A DNA stretch of 8,437 bases from Deinococcus sp. (GCA_023382135.1 JAMCQK010000094.1:1-8437), one strand, 5' to 3'. Positions 1-6,136 are shown, numbered from the stretch's first letter. Program-made: numbers and translations. The notes: a model not told the origin generated them from the letters alone.

Positions 1-1
1 T

Positions 2-712
2 ACTTGCCCTCACCACACCGAAAGGCTCTTCCGCCACTACCTCCTTCCCATCGAAACTTCGAGAGGTTCAATCCGCACCAAGAAAGCGGCGGCATTTGGC
101 GCCAAGGATCTGGTGGTGCCAGGCGACTTCTCCAGCGCGGCTTTTTTTCTGGTGGCGGCGCTCATTACTCCTGGGTCGGACGTGACCATCGAGGGCGTGG
201 GTCTGAATCCTACGCGCACCGGATTGCTAGTTGCGCTCAAAGAGATGGGCGCGGATATTGAATGGCAAATTACCGCGGGCGAGGAGGCCGAGCCCGTGGG
301 TGTGGTGAGGGCAAGGAGCTCTATGCTCAAGGGGGTTTTGGTGGACCCCGGCCTGATCCCTTTGATGGTGGACGAGGTGCCCATCCTGGCGGCGGCGGCG
401 GCCTGGGCACAGGGCGAGACTTTTATTCCTAATCTGGCGGAACTACGAGTCAAAGAGTCCGACCGCGTAGGCGCGGTAGCCAAGAACTTGGCGAACCTGG
501 GCGTGGCGGTGGAAGCCGGCCCCGACTGGCTCCGAATCAAGGGCGGCAAGGTGAGTGCCGGCGTAGTCGAACCTTTTCACGACCACCGGATCGCCATGGC
601 GTTTGCGGTCTGCGGTCTGCCCGTGGGCGTGCGGGTGAAAGACGCCGAGTGGGCCAGTATTTCCTTCCCAAGCTTCTGGGAAGACTTGGAAAAACTCAGT
701 GGGAAAGACTAG
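2..712 (+). CDS. aroA: 3-phosphoshikimate 1-carboxyvinyltransferase (EPSP synthase), 3' part
   Basis: This is the C-terminal part (about 236 residues) of EPSP synthase, which joins shikimate-3-phosphate and phosphoenolpyruvate in the cytoplasmic shikimate pathway to chorismate. The frame is open from the first bases of the window, so the true start lies upstream. Visible family blocks in order are HTERL near the left edge, VPGDFSSAAFFLVAAL at about 115-160, GLNPTRTGLL at about 200-230, MVDEVPILAAAAAWA at about 365-410, the LRVKESDRVGAVAKNL block at about 445-490, and DHRIAMAFAVCGL followed by ISFPSFWEDLEKL near the end. The Asp in MVDE and the Glu in VKESDR match active-site residues of the family. 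The Lys found in the E. coli enzyme near the C-terminal TFP motif is Ser here, as in class II enzymes. cmk follows in the same direction after a short gap, so the two are probably cotranscribed. The identification is very secure. Confidence 0.96.
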   Translation, partial: TCPHHTERLFRHYLLPIETSRGSIRTKKAAAFGAKDLVVPGDFSSAAFFLVAALITPGSDVTIEGVGLNPTRTGLLVALKEMGADIEWQITAGEEAEPVGVVRARSSMLKGVLVDPGLIPLMVDEVPILAAAAAWAQGETFIPNLAELRVKESDRVGAVAKNLANLGVAVEAGPDWLRIKGGKVSAGVVEPFHDHRIAMAFAVCGLPVGVRVKDAEWASISFPSFWEDLEKLSGKD

Positions 713-739
713 CAGCGGCGTCGTAGCGTGCGAGAAAAC

Positions 740-1408
740 ATGCCAGCAACTGAGACCTATGCCGATACCAGCAACAAAGCCTTGATCATTACCGTAGATG
801 GTCCCTCGGCTTCGGGGAAGTCGAGCGTGGCGCGCAGGGTGGCGCAAGTTTTGAACCTGCCGTTTGTTTCCTCCGGACTGGTCTACCGGGGGGCCACTTA
901 CCAGGCGATGCGCTACGGTGTGAACCCGGACGATGAGGGGGCTCTGATGTCCATGCTCGAGGCCCACCCGATACAACTGGTGCCCAACCGGCGGGGAAAC
1001 CGACTCTTGGCTGATGGGAAAGACGTGACCGAGCAGTTGCATACACGGGAGGTGGACGCGTTGGTTTCGGCGGTCTCGAGGCATCCCAAAGTTCGCGGAT
1101 ACGTCTACCAGCGCCTGCGCGAGCTAAGCCCTCCGTTTGTGGTGGAAGGGCGCGATATGGGCCGCGTGGTTTTCCCCGATGCCGCGTATAAGTTTTATCT
1201 GACCGCCAGGCCGGAAGTGCGGGCACACCGGCGCTCACCGGAAAGAGACGGGGACCTTGAAACCATCCTGGCGGAAATTATCCGCCGGGACCAGGCGGAT
1301 ATTGCTCAAAGCATCCCGGCAGCAGACGCGATCACTTTAGACACCAGCGAGATGAGCCTGGAAGAGGTTGTAAACGAGGTCATCTCGCGCACCCGCACGC
1401 GCCAATGA
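740..1408 (+). CDS. cmk: Cytidylate kinase (CMP/dCMP kinase)
   Basis: Cytidylate kinase transfers phosphate from ATP to CMP or dCMP in pyrimidine nucleotide metabolism in the cytoplasm. The protein is 222 residues from the ATG at 740, a normal length. The P-loop is IITVDGPSASGKSSVARR near the N-terminus, followed by SSGLVYRGATYQ, the VEGRDMGRVVFPDAAYKFYL block at about 1140-1200 that is typical of the family, an arginine-rich lid segment (PEVRAHRRSPERD), and the C-terminal block IRRDQADIAQSIPAADAI with LDTSEMSLEEVV. An in-frame GTG at 728 would add four residues; neither start has a strong Shine-Dalgarno sequence, so ATG is preferred. It begins 27 bases after the aroA stop and is probably in the same operon. 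It ends 22 bases from the stop of the convergent hydrolase gene, with no visible terminator in between. Confidence 0.95.
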   Translation: MPATETYADTSNKALIITVDGPSASGKSSVARRVAQVLNLPFVSSGLVYRGATYQAMRYGVNPDDEGALMSMLEAHPIQLVPNRRGNRLLADGKDVTEQLHTREVDALVSAVSRHPKVRGYVYQRLRELSPPFVVEGRDMGRVVFPDAAYKFYLTARPEVRAHRRSPERDGDLETILAEIIRRDQADIAQSIPAADAITLDTSEMSLEEVVNEVISRTRTRQ

Positions 1409-1430
1409 CGGTTCAAGGTCTTGCGCGCCC

Positions 1431-2306
1431 CTATTTTTGCACGCTGGACCAGTCCGGGCGCTTTGCTCCCCGGTAGGTCTTCTGGTAGTAAGGAGCGTCC
1501 AGGCTTTCGATTACCACGCGGCTGCCGTAGCTGCTGGTATGGGCGAAGACCCCCCTGCCCAGGTACACCCCAACGTGATCAATCTGCTTTCCGCCAAAAC
1601 TGAAAAAGACCAGGTCTCCCTGATTCAGTTTCTCGCCCGCTTCGGCAAGGCCCTGGTACTGTTCGCGGCTGGTACGCGGCAGTGTAACGCCTAGTTCGGC
1701 AAACACTTTCTGCACAAAAGCCGAGCAGTCCACCGCGGTGTCCGAGTTTGCGCCGTATTTATAGGGAAGGCCCAGATACTTGATCACCGCGCCCAGCAGG
1801 GGATGGGTTGGATCAAAGTCATCGGTGAGCTGAGGAAGAGCGGTGGATTCCGGGGGTTCGGGTTTTTCGGCTTGAACAATTGGTTTGGGGGCTTCGGGCA
1901 TGGCTGGGGGAGAGACGTTGAGCGGCACCCGCAGGATCTGCCCCAGTGCAAGCGCCGTCTTGGTGAGCTTGTTTATCTGCATCAGCGCTTCCACTGTGGT
2001 GCCGAAGCGCTTGGACAGGCTGTACAGGGTATCGCCGCGGACCACGCGGTAGTTCTGATAGGCCAGTGTGGGCTGAGCGATAGGGGTTGTTTTATCCGAA
2101 GACGCGGCAGATGGAAGTTTGAGCACCTGGCCGGCCTCGAGGCCGCTCCCCGCCAACCCATTGAGCTGCATGAGGGCTTCGGCTGTGGTCCCAAACCGCT
2201 TGGCAATAGAGTAGAGCGTATCCCCCCGCACCACGGTGTAGCTGTCCACACCCTCTGCCCAGGCAAGGGTGGCAAGCACCAGCACAATGACCAAAGTGCG
2301 CATCAT
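1431..2306 (-). CDS. Secreted peptidoglycan hydrolase, two LysM domains plus NlpC/P60
   Basis: This 291-residue protein is a likely exported cell-wall endopeptidase that cuts peptide stems of peptidoglycan. It starts with a signal peptide (MMRTLVIVLVLATLAWAEG), then LysM 1 at about 22-65 (YTVVRGDTLYSIAKRFGTT), LysM 2 at about 84-128 (YRVVRGDTLYSLSKRFGTT), a proline-rich linker at about 130-170, and an NlpC/P60 domain at about 172-288. The catalytic Cys is in DCSAFVQ (residue 194), the His in IDHVGVYLG (residue 244), and a third polar residue is the His in FAHTSS (residue 256). The two LysM domains are close copies of each other, suggesting internal duplication. Two adjacent ATG codons (2306 and 2303) could start it; a TATACT hexamer lies 4 or 7 bases upstream, so the message may be leaderless. 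The gene is convergent with cmk and divergent from the ion transporter. The domain assignment is secure; the exact bond cut is not visible. Confidence 0.93.
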   Translation of the reverse strand: MMRTLVIVLVLATLAWAEGVDSYTVVRGDTLYSIAKRFGTTAEALMQLNGLAGSGLEAGQVLKLPSAASSDKTTPIAQPTLAYQNYRVVRGDTLYSLSKRFGTTVEALMQINKLTKTALALGQILRVPLNVSPPAMPEAPKPIVQAEKPEPPESTALPQLTDDFDPTHPLLGAVIKYLGLPYKYGANSDTAVDCSAFVQKVFAELGVTLPRTSREQYQGLAEAGEKLNQGDLVFFSFGGKQIDHVGVYLGRGVFAHTSSYGSRVVIESLDAPYYQKTYRGAKRPDWSSVQK

Positions 2307-2310
2307 AGCA

Positions 2311-2316
2311 AGTATA
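2311..2316 (-). promoter_or_regulatory. Probable -10 hexamer (TATACT) for the LysM-NlpC/P60 gene
   Basis: On the minus strand TATACT lies 4 bases before the first ATG and 7 before the second. That spacing places the transcription start at or next to the start codon, as in leaderless messages of Deinococcus-Thermus. No clear TTGACA-like -35 sits at the usual distance, and no Shine-Dalgarno sequence is present. Confidence 0.5.
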
Positions 2317-2420
2317 GAGACATTTTCGCTTGGGTGCTGTGATAAATACCGCCCGGAAGGGCATTTCTTAGCCCGCCGGGTCCCGGCTCAAAGAAAACTC
2401 TAATCTCCAGATACTGCCTC

Positions 2421-2426
2421 TATTAT
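2421..2426 (+). promoter_or_regulatory. Probable -10 hexamer (TATTAT) for the ion transporter gene
   Basis: TATTAT ends exactly 6 bases before the ATG at 2433 and no Shine-Dalgarno sequence is present, which fits leaderless transcription. The 126-base gap 2307-2432 between the divergent hydrolase and transporter genes therefore holds two back-to-back promoters. I see no convincing -35 box or operator in it. Confidence 0.55.
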
Positions 2427-2432
2427 GTTTTC

Positions 2433-3776
2433 ATGGAAACTGCTACCCAAGCGGGAGGCCTTCTAGCCGCACTCGGCCTTCACCTCTCCCAAAACCAGCT
2501 CGCGGGCTGGAGCGTGGCCATTTTTGCAGGCACCTATCTCCTGATCTTCCTCGAGGCCTACATGCACCGCACCATGGCGGCGCTCTTGGGGGCCTCGGTG
2601 GTGCTCTTCCTGGGCATCATGACGCCTGCCCAAGCCTGGCAGGCCATTGACAACAACACCATGTTTCTGCTCTTTGGGATGATGAACATAGTTGCCATCA
2701 TGGCCAAAAGCGGCTTCTTCGCGCTGGTGGCCGAGCGAGCGCTGGAGTTCACCCAAGGAAAACCGGTCCGGATCCTGTGGGTATTCTCGCTGCTCACCGC
2801 TTTTTTCTCGGCGTTCTTGGACAATGTAACCACGGTGCTCTTCATGGCGCCAGTGGTTCTCCATCTGGCGCTGCGGCTGAAACTGCCGCCGGTGCCTTAC
2901 TTGATTGCCGTGGTGCTGGCTTCCAATGTGGGGGGGACCACTACGCTGATCGGTGACCCACCCAACATTATCATCGGTTCGTTTGCGGGAAAGAGTTTCA
3001 ACGACTTTCTGGTGAACGTGGCCCCTTACGCGCTCGCCGCTTTCGTTGTGGGCACCTGGGTAATGCAGCTAATGCTCGCCCGCATGGGTGCTTTTCGCCA
3101 GGCCCTGAGTCCGGAGGATCTAAAACAAGCACTGCACGAAGACGACCAAGTAGAGATCGACCGGCCTCTGCTGCAAAAGTCAGTGGCGGTGTTCTTAGTA
3201 ACGGTAGCGCTATTTGTTCTGCACGACAGGCTCGGCCTCGAGTCCGGCGTGATCGCGCTGGGCATGTCCTCGCTGCTGGCGCTCGTCTCCCGTGTTTCTC
3301 CGGTCTGGTTTCTGGAGAAGGTCGAGTGGGTCACACTGGTCTTTTTCGCCGGGCTCTTCATTGTGGTGGGCGCGCTCGAGCACACCGGCGTCTTCGGGCA
3401 GGTGGCCAACTGGCTGCATAGCCTCTTTGGCGGCGACATCAAGAAGGGTATTTTGATTATAGGTTTTTTCTCCGCCATTATCTCAGGCCTCGTGGACAAT
3501 ATTCCCTTTACTATCTCCATGGCCTACGTCCTCAAAGGCCTCCAGGCAACGCTGGGTCCGGGCATGGACCCCCTGTGGTGGGCGCTCTCGCTGGGTGCGT
3601 GCCTCGGCGGCAACCTGACCCTGATTGGAGCCTCCGCCAACGTGGTCACCGCCGACCTGGCCACGCGCGCGGGTCACCCCATAAAGTTCAGCACCTTCCT
3701 GCTGTACGGCACGCCGGTCTCGGCAATCACAGTCACCTTGTCGCTCTTGCTGTTTTACTTTTTCCAACCAGGCTAA
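2433..3776 (+). CDS. ArsB/NhaD (IT superfamily) ion transporter or antiporter
   Basis: This 447-residue inner-membrane protein belongs to the ion transporter superfamily that includes ArsB arsenite pumps, NhaD sodium/proton antiporters and the P-protein permeases. It has about eleven or twelve hydrophobic segments. The two signature halves are visible: SAFLDNVTTVLFMAP (from 126) with SNVGGTTTLIGDPPNII (164-180), and GLVDNIPFTISMA (from 352) with GACLGGNLTLIGASANVV (388-405). These paired re-entrant motifs with DN and NI/NV elements are diagnostic. A charged loop lies at about 225-245. Its substrate cannot be read from sequence; the GGTTTLIGDPPN form is shared by P-type permeases and NhaD relatives, and no arsR, arsC or arsA lies nearby. 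The TAA stop falls within the outer end of a palindromic repeat (see 3773-3866), so the extreme C-terminus abuts or was set by that element. A -10 box 6 bases upstream supports the ATG at 2433. Confidence 0.88.
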   Translation: METATQAGGLLAALGLHLSQNQLAGWSVAIFAGTYLLIFLEAYMHRTMAALLGASVVLFLGIMTPAQAWQAIDNNTMFLLFGMMNIVAIMAKSGFFALVAERALEFTQGKPVRILWVFSLLTAFFSAFLDNVTTVLFMAPVVLHLALRLKLPPVPYLIAVVLASNVGGTTTLIGDPPNIIIGSFAGKSFNDFLVNVAPYALAAFVVGTWVMQLMLARMGAFRQALSPEDLKQALHEDDQVEIDRPLLQKSVAVFLVTVALFVLHDRLGLESGVIALGMSSLLALVSRVSPVWFLEKVEWVTLVFFAGLFIVVGALEHTGVFGQVANWLHSLFGGDIKKGILIIGFFSAIISGLVDNIPFTISMAYVLKGLQATLGPGMDPLWWALSLGACLGGNLTLIGASANVVTADLATRAGHPIKFSTFLLYGTPVSAITVTLSLLLFYFFQPG

Positions 3777-3866
3777 GTATCTCCATGGTGAGTTTGACCA
3801 GATGGAGCAAGGAACACAGCGCGGCTTTTCAAGCCTTTCGACAAACTAAGGCTGGAGATACTTAGT
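3773..3866 (+). repeat. Palindromic MITE/REP-like element, copy 1
   Basis: The 94-bp element runs from CTAAGTATCTCCATGG to CTGGAGATACTTAG. Its outer 13 bases are perfect inverted repeats (CTAAGTATCTCCA), and an AGTTTG block five bases further in also matches its partner, giving an imperfect 24-base terminal palindrome. The core carries GGAACACAGCGCGGC and a small dyad GGCTTTTCAAGCC. It has no coding capacity for a transposase. The antiporter TAA stop (3774-3776) lies within its left end. Confidence 0.85.
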
Positions 3867-3914
3867 CCTGTTGTATTGCCGGTTTTTGGCGCATTAATGA
3901 GGAGGCGCACTGCC

Positions 3915-3927
3915 AGGCCACCGGCCT
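3915..3927. promoter_or_regulatory. Small dyad next to the ferredoxin -35 box
   Basis: AGGCC-ACC-GGCCT is a perfect 5-base inverted repeat that ends one base before the TTGACA hexamer of the ferredoxin promoter. It could be an operator or only a chance G+C-rich palindrome; nothing else in the sequence decides this. Confidence 0.25.
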
Positions 3928-3928
3928 C

Positions 3929-3957
3929 TTGACAAGCTTTTGGATAGATAGAATAGT
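3929..3957 (+). promoter_or_regulatory. Probable sigma-70 type promoter of the ferredoxin gene
   Basis: A perfect TTGACA occurs at 3929-3934. Downstream, the A+T-rich stretch GATAGATAGAATAGT offers TAGAAT (spacer 14) or AATAGT (spacer 17) as the -10. The leader to the ATG at 3991 then contains a Shine-Dalgarno sequence, unlike the other promoters in this window. The promoter lies between repeat copy 1 and the gene, so ferredoxin is probably transcribed on its own. Confidence 0.55.
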
Positions 3958-3990
3958 GGCCTGAGCAAAGCCTTTCCACCGGAGGTTGAA

Positions 3991-4230
3991 ATGCCGCATG
4001 TGATCACCGAGCCCTGCATAGGAACCAAGGATGCTTCCTGCGTCGAGGTCTGCCCCGTTGAGTGCATTTACGACGGCGGCGACCAGTACTACATCAATCC
4101 GGACGAGTGCATCGACTGCGGGGCCTGCGTTCCCGCCTGCCCCGTCTCCGCCATCTACCCGGAAGAAGACGTGCCCGAGCAGTGGAAGAGCTACACCGAG
4201 AAAAACCGTAAGCTCTCGGGACTCGCCTAA
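3991..4230 (+). CDS. Seven-iron ferredoxin ([3Fe-4S][4Fe-4S])
   Basis: This 79-residue protein is a cytoplasmic electron carrier with one 3Fe-4S and one 4Fe-4S cluster. By comparison with the well-known Thermus and Azotobacter seven-iron ferredoxins, C9, C17 and C50 bind the 3Fe cluster, and C21, C40, C43 and C46 bind the 4Fe cluster, leaving C25 as the free cysteine close to the cluster. Key segments are SCVEVCPVECIYDGGDQYY and ECIDCGACVPACPVSAIYPE. The acidic tail DVPEQWKSYTEKNRKL is as I recall it from the Thermus protein. A strong Shine-Dalgarno GGAGG at 3981-3985 lies 5 bases before the ATG. The gene stands alone between two copies of the palindromic element in the same orientation. Its redox partner is not encoded nearby. 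Confidence 0.97.
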   Translation: MPHVITEPCIGTKDASCVEVCPVECIYDGGDQYYINPDECIDCGACVPACPVSAIYPEEDVPEQWKSYTEKNRKLSGLA

Positions 4231-4240
4231 TCGCTTGTTT

Positions 4241-4318
4241 CTACGTATCTCCATAGTGAGCAAGGAATACAGCGTGGCTTTTCAAGCCTTTCAGCAAACT
4301 TAGGCTGGGGACACCTGG
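4241..4318 (+). repeat. Palindromic MITE/REP-like element, copy 2 (short, diverged)
   Basis: This 78-bp copy starts with CTACGTATCTCCATAGTGAG and ends with CTGGGGACACCTGG. It lacks the AGTTTGACC part next to the left end but keeps the core (GAGCAAGGAATACAGCG, then GGCTTTTCAAGCCTTTC). Its right end has drifted from the consensus, so it is probably an older copy. It lies in the 3' untranslated region of the ferredoxin gene, 10 bases after the stop. Confidence 0.8.
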
Positions 4319-4320
4319 TG

Positions 4321-4349
4321 GGGCCGCCCCAGGGCGGCCCTCATTTTTT
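4321..4349 (+). terminator. Rho-independent terminator of the ferredoxin transcript
   Basis: GGGCCGCCC (4321-4329) and GGGCGGCCC (4332-4340) form a perfect 9-base dyad, followed by TCA and a run of six T (4344-4349). The T-run is on the plus strand, so it acts on ferredoxin. The run overlaps the last two lysine codons of the convergent MFS gene, whose stop codon (4341-4343) directly abuts the stem. In the MFS direction no T-run follows the hairpin. Confidence 0.85.
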
Positions 4350-5543
4350 GAGTACAAACGCCAGCAGGCTGATAAGCCTTACCGCCAGCGAAACCACTAT
4401 CGGTAGATGATACGGGCTTGGCCCCAAACCCAGGCTTCCGACGGCTCCACCAAGGCCGGAGCCCACCACCCCGCCAAGCCCTAGCGCTACGCCAAAGAGC
4501 GCAAAGTAGCTGCTGCGCGAAGCCGGTGGTGAAAGGTGCAGCACCACGTTATTAAGGGCGGTCCCCAGGCCGCTCCAAGCGAGGCCGTCGAGCACGGCGG
4601 AAATCCAGATGGTGGTTTTCTGGTCCGGGGCGGCCACCAGCCAGAGTATGGGGAGCGCGCTCGAGGCCACCAGGGCGGTGTAGACGACCACTTGCCGGTG
4701 GCTGGTGCGGTCGGCTACGCGCCCCCACATGGGGCCAAAAAGCAGCCCACAGCCAGCGGAGATCACGGTCCACAAGCCAACTTCGGCAAAGCTCATGTGG
4801 GCGTACTGCAAAAAGAGCGGGAACACAAATGGAGCGCCGCTCATCACCCCCGCGAACCAGGTAGCCACAAACACCAAGTAAGCACGGAAGGCGGGGTCTT
4901 TCCAGGGGGCCTCGAGGTCTTTCGCGCTTTCTTTTTTACGGGTGGACGGGGGCTCGTACTGCAGCCTGAAAAGCCCGGCGGCAATGACTCCGACGACCAC
5001 CGCCAAACCAAGCACCAGCAAGAAGCCTGTTGGTCGGGGCATTAGGTCGATAAATCTTCCCGCCGCCAAGTTGCCCAGCGTGCCCGAAAGCCCCACCACC
5101 GCGTTCCTAAAGCCAAAGTAGCGCCCCCTGGCCTCGGGGACTACCAGGTCCGCCATCCAACTGTTCCACAACACGCCCAAGGGTGCGACCGCGACCTGGC
5201 TTACCGCCGCCACCAGCAGCAGGCATGGAATCCGCAGCCAGGGCGGCATGAACGGCAGGAGCAACGCCAGCACAAAAAACGCCCGGCCCCAGAATGCCAG
5301 GCTAAACGAGAGCCCCTTCCTGCTTCCTTTCAGAAGCAGCGCAATCGGCATCCCCAGCTGCGCCACCAAAGGAAGTGCCGCCAGTGCCGCCAGCACGGCG
5401 GGAGAGGCGCCCAGCCAGAGCGCGTAGCCTGTGATGACCATGCCGGTGGTCCACTGGATGAAGAGGATAGAGAGCGTTCCCTCCCAGATGGAAATTCGGA
5501 GGGAACGCCTTGGTTCGCGCGCCGGAAAAGAATCATGTTGCAC
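4341..5543 (-). CDS. MFS transporter, substrate unknown
   Basis: This 400-residue inner-membrane protein has about twelve hydrophobic segments in two halves joined by a charged loop at about 197-217 (PPSTRKKESAKDLEAPWKD). The loop between segments 4 and 5 reads WMADLVVPEARGRYFGFRN, typical of major facilitator proteins, and the matching loop of the second half contains a motif-A-like GRVADRTSHRQ (about 274-284). The start is probably GTG at 5543, because CATAAT lies 7 bases before it and the next in-frame residues lead directly into the first membrane helix (ISIWEGTLSILFIQW). No Shine-Dalgarno sequence is seen. The neighbours give no substrate clue; drug or sugar efflux would be guesses. The gene is convergent with ferredoxin across a shared terminator region and stands alone. 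Confidence 0.88.
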   Translation of the reverse strand: MQHDSFPAREPRRSLRISIWEGTLSILFIQWTTGMVITGYALWLGASPAVLAALAALPLVAQLGMPIALLLKGSRKGLSFSLAFWGRAFFVLALLLPFMPPWLRIPCLLLVAAVSQVAVAPLGVLWNSWMADLVVPEARGRYFGFRNAVVGLSGTLGNLAAGRFIDLMPRPTGFLLVLGLAVVVGVIAAGLFRLQYEPPSTRKKESAKDLEAPWKDPAFRAYLVFVATWFAGVMSGAPFVFPLFLQYAHMSFAEVGLWTVISAGCGLLFGPMWGRVADRTSHRQVVVYTALVASSALPILWLVAAPDQKTTIWISAVLDGLAWSGLGTALNNVVLHLSPPASRSSYFALFGVALGLGGVVGSGLGGAVGSLGLGPSPYHLPIVVSLAVRLISLLAFVLKK

Positions 5544-5550
5544 GCTCTTG

Positions 5551-5556
5551 ATTATG
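5551..5556 (-). promoter_or_regulatory. Probable -10 hexamer (CATAAT) for the MFS gene
   Basis: On the minus strand CATAAT lies 7 bases before the GTG at 5543. This matches the close -10 spacing of the hydrolase, ion transporter and permease genes in this window and suggests a leaderless message. A clear -35 is not seen. Confidence 0.45.
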
Positions 5557-5565
5557 CGGCCTCGC

Positions 5566-5843
5566 TCAGCCTGTTGGGGCTAGTTGTTTCCAGGCCATGA
5601 ACCATACGCGGTTTGAACCGAAAATTTCTAGCTCGTTGGTGTAAGCCCGGAAGCCCTGCGCCAGCTCGTAATTCCGCAGTCCGCCACCATGCAGAGCGCA
5701 AAATTGGCACCGGTAGTCCCAGGTTCATGCTGGCCCCACCGAAAAGCAAGACCGGCTGAAGATTGAAAGATCGGCACCCGCCAGCCCAGCCAGCGAATCT
5801 CCCCGCCGCCCAAAAGAAGCGTCATGTTGAAACTGGTGCCGAA
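5566..5843 (-). pseudogene. Decayed gene remnant, identity unknown (left arm)
   Basis: No single intact frame spans this stretch, but three minus-strand frames carry protein-like pieces in order. The first reads FGTSFNMTLLLGGGEIRWLG, the second FSLVLLFGGASMNLGLPVPI, and the third ends in LAQGFRAYTNELEIFGSNRV with WFMAWKQLAPTG before a TGA at 5566-5568. The first two pieces resemble each other and alternate like beta strands, suggesting a damaged outer-membrane or surface protein; this is inference. The part from 5649 to 5843 is repeated in inverted orientation at 8242-8437. I recognise no family. It could also be non-coding repeat DNA. Confidence 0.35.
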
Positions 5844-5955
5844 GCAAGCATCTCCATGGTGAGTTTAGGGGAGCAAGGCCCGCCTGCTGCGAAGCGGGCA
5901 GGAACACAGCGCGGCCTTTCAAGCCTTTCGACAAACTTAGACTGGATATACTTGG
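5649..5955 (+). repeat. Long inverted repeat, left arm
   Basis: The 195 bases 5649-5843 recur as the reverse complement at 8242-8437, differing by only one substitution (G at 5769) and one missing base (near 5752). The homology continues through the attached palindromic element (5844-5955 against 8103-8241), which is less well conserved. The two arms face each other across the ABC exporter operon. The outer edge may extend further, because the right arm reaches the end of the window. Confidence 0.9.
5844..5955 (+). repeat. Palindromic MITE/REP-like element, copy 3
   Basis: This roughly 112-bp copy has the left end CAAGCATCTCCATGGTGAG and the right end GACTGGATATACTTGG. Compared with copy 1 it carries an extra hairpin block, CCCGCCTGCTGCGAAGCGGG, between GAGCAAGG and AACACAGCG. 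It is in the same orientation as copies 1 and 2. Confidence 0.85.
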
Positions 5956-5980
5956 TTGTTGATTGGGCTCATCGAATAAT

Positions 5981-6136
5981 TCAGCGGCGATAAAACCCGT
6001 TGTCCTGTAGTTTGAACTGGCTGTTGGCGGGGTTGTAACTAAAGACGACCACCCCGCGTACATCCAGCCCGTACTGGCTAACCGATACCGGGCCGGACAT
6101 AGAATTGGCGCCGAATGATGCACTACTCCGCGGCAT
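5981..6136 (-). CDS. Orphan 51-residue ORF overlapping the ATPase gene end; possible gene remnant
   Basis: An ATG at 6136, inside the last codons of the ABC ATPase gene, opens a 51-residue frame that ends at TGA 5981-5983. It reads MPRSSASFGANSMSGPVSVS, then QYGLDVRGVVVFSYNP and ANSQFKLQDNGFYRR. The middle part (GLDVRGVVVFSYNP, SQFKLQDNGFYRR) looks like beta strands of a secreted or surface protein. The 14-base overlap with the ATPase gene would allow translational coupling, but the composition also fits the C-terminal tail of a larger gene whose front part was lost. It ends 25 bases from palindromic element copy 3. I recognise no family, and expression is unproven. Confidence 0.4.
   Translation of the reverse strand: MPRSSASFGANSMSGPVSVSQYGLDVRGVVVFSYNPANSQFKLQDNGFYRR

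Noticed and set aside
37..1084. Minus-strand ORFs of 170 and 213 residues opposite aroA and cmk
   Set aside because: They are antisense shadows of securely identified genes in G+C-rich DNA and show no domain features.
2341..2400. G+C-rich palindromic stretch between the divergent hydrolase and transporter genes
   Set aside because: The short CCCGG and GCCC repeats do not form a convincing stem with a T-run, and both flanking genes start outward from here, so a terminator is not expected.
2433..3776. Assignment of the transporter as the arsenite pump ArsB
   Set aside because: No arsenic resistance genes are nearby, and the motifs are shared by the whole superfamily, so a specific substrate is not supported.
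3773..3979. Minus-strand ORF of 68 residues running through repeat copy 1
   Set aside because: It reads through the palindromic element, and similar SLSKGLK peptides arise from the other copies, so it comes from the repeat and not from a gene.
3773..4318. Repeat copies considered as a CRISPR array
   Set aside because: The copies are unevenly spaced, differ in length, occur in both orientations, and are separated by genes. There are no spacers and no cas genes.
4536..5045. Plus-strand ORF of 169 residues inside the MFS gene
   Set aside because: It is the antisense frame of a clear transporter, rich in Gly, His and Pro, with no recognisable motif.
5725..6123. Minus-strand ORF of 132 residues across the 5725-6123 gap
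   Set aside because: It crosses repeat copy 3 and two unrelated remnants and has no consistent protein-like composition. The 51-residue frame at 5981-6136 and the frames in the repeat arm explain the region better.
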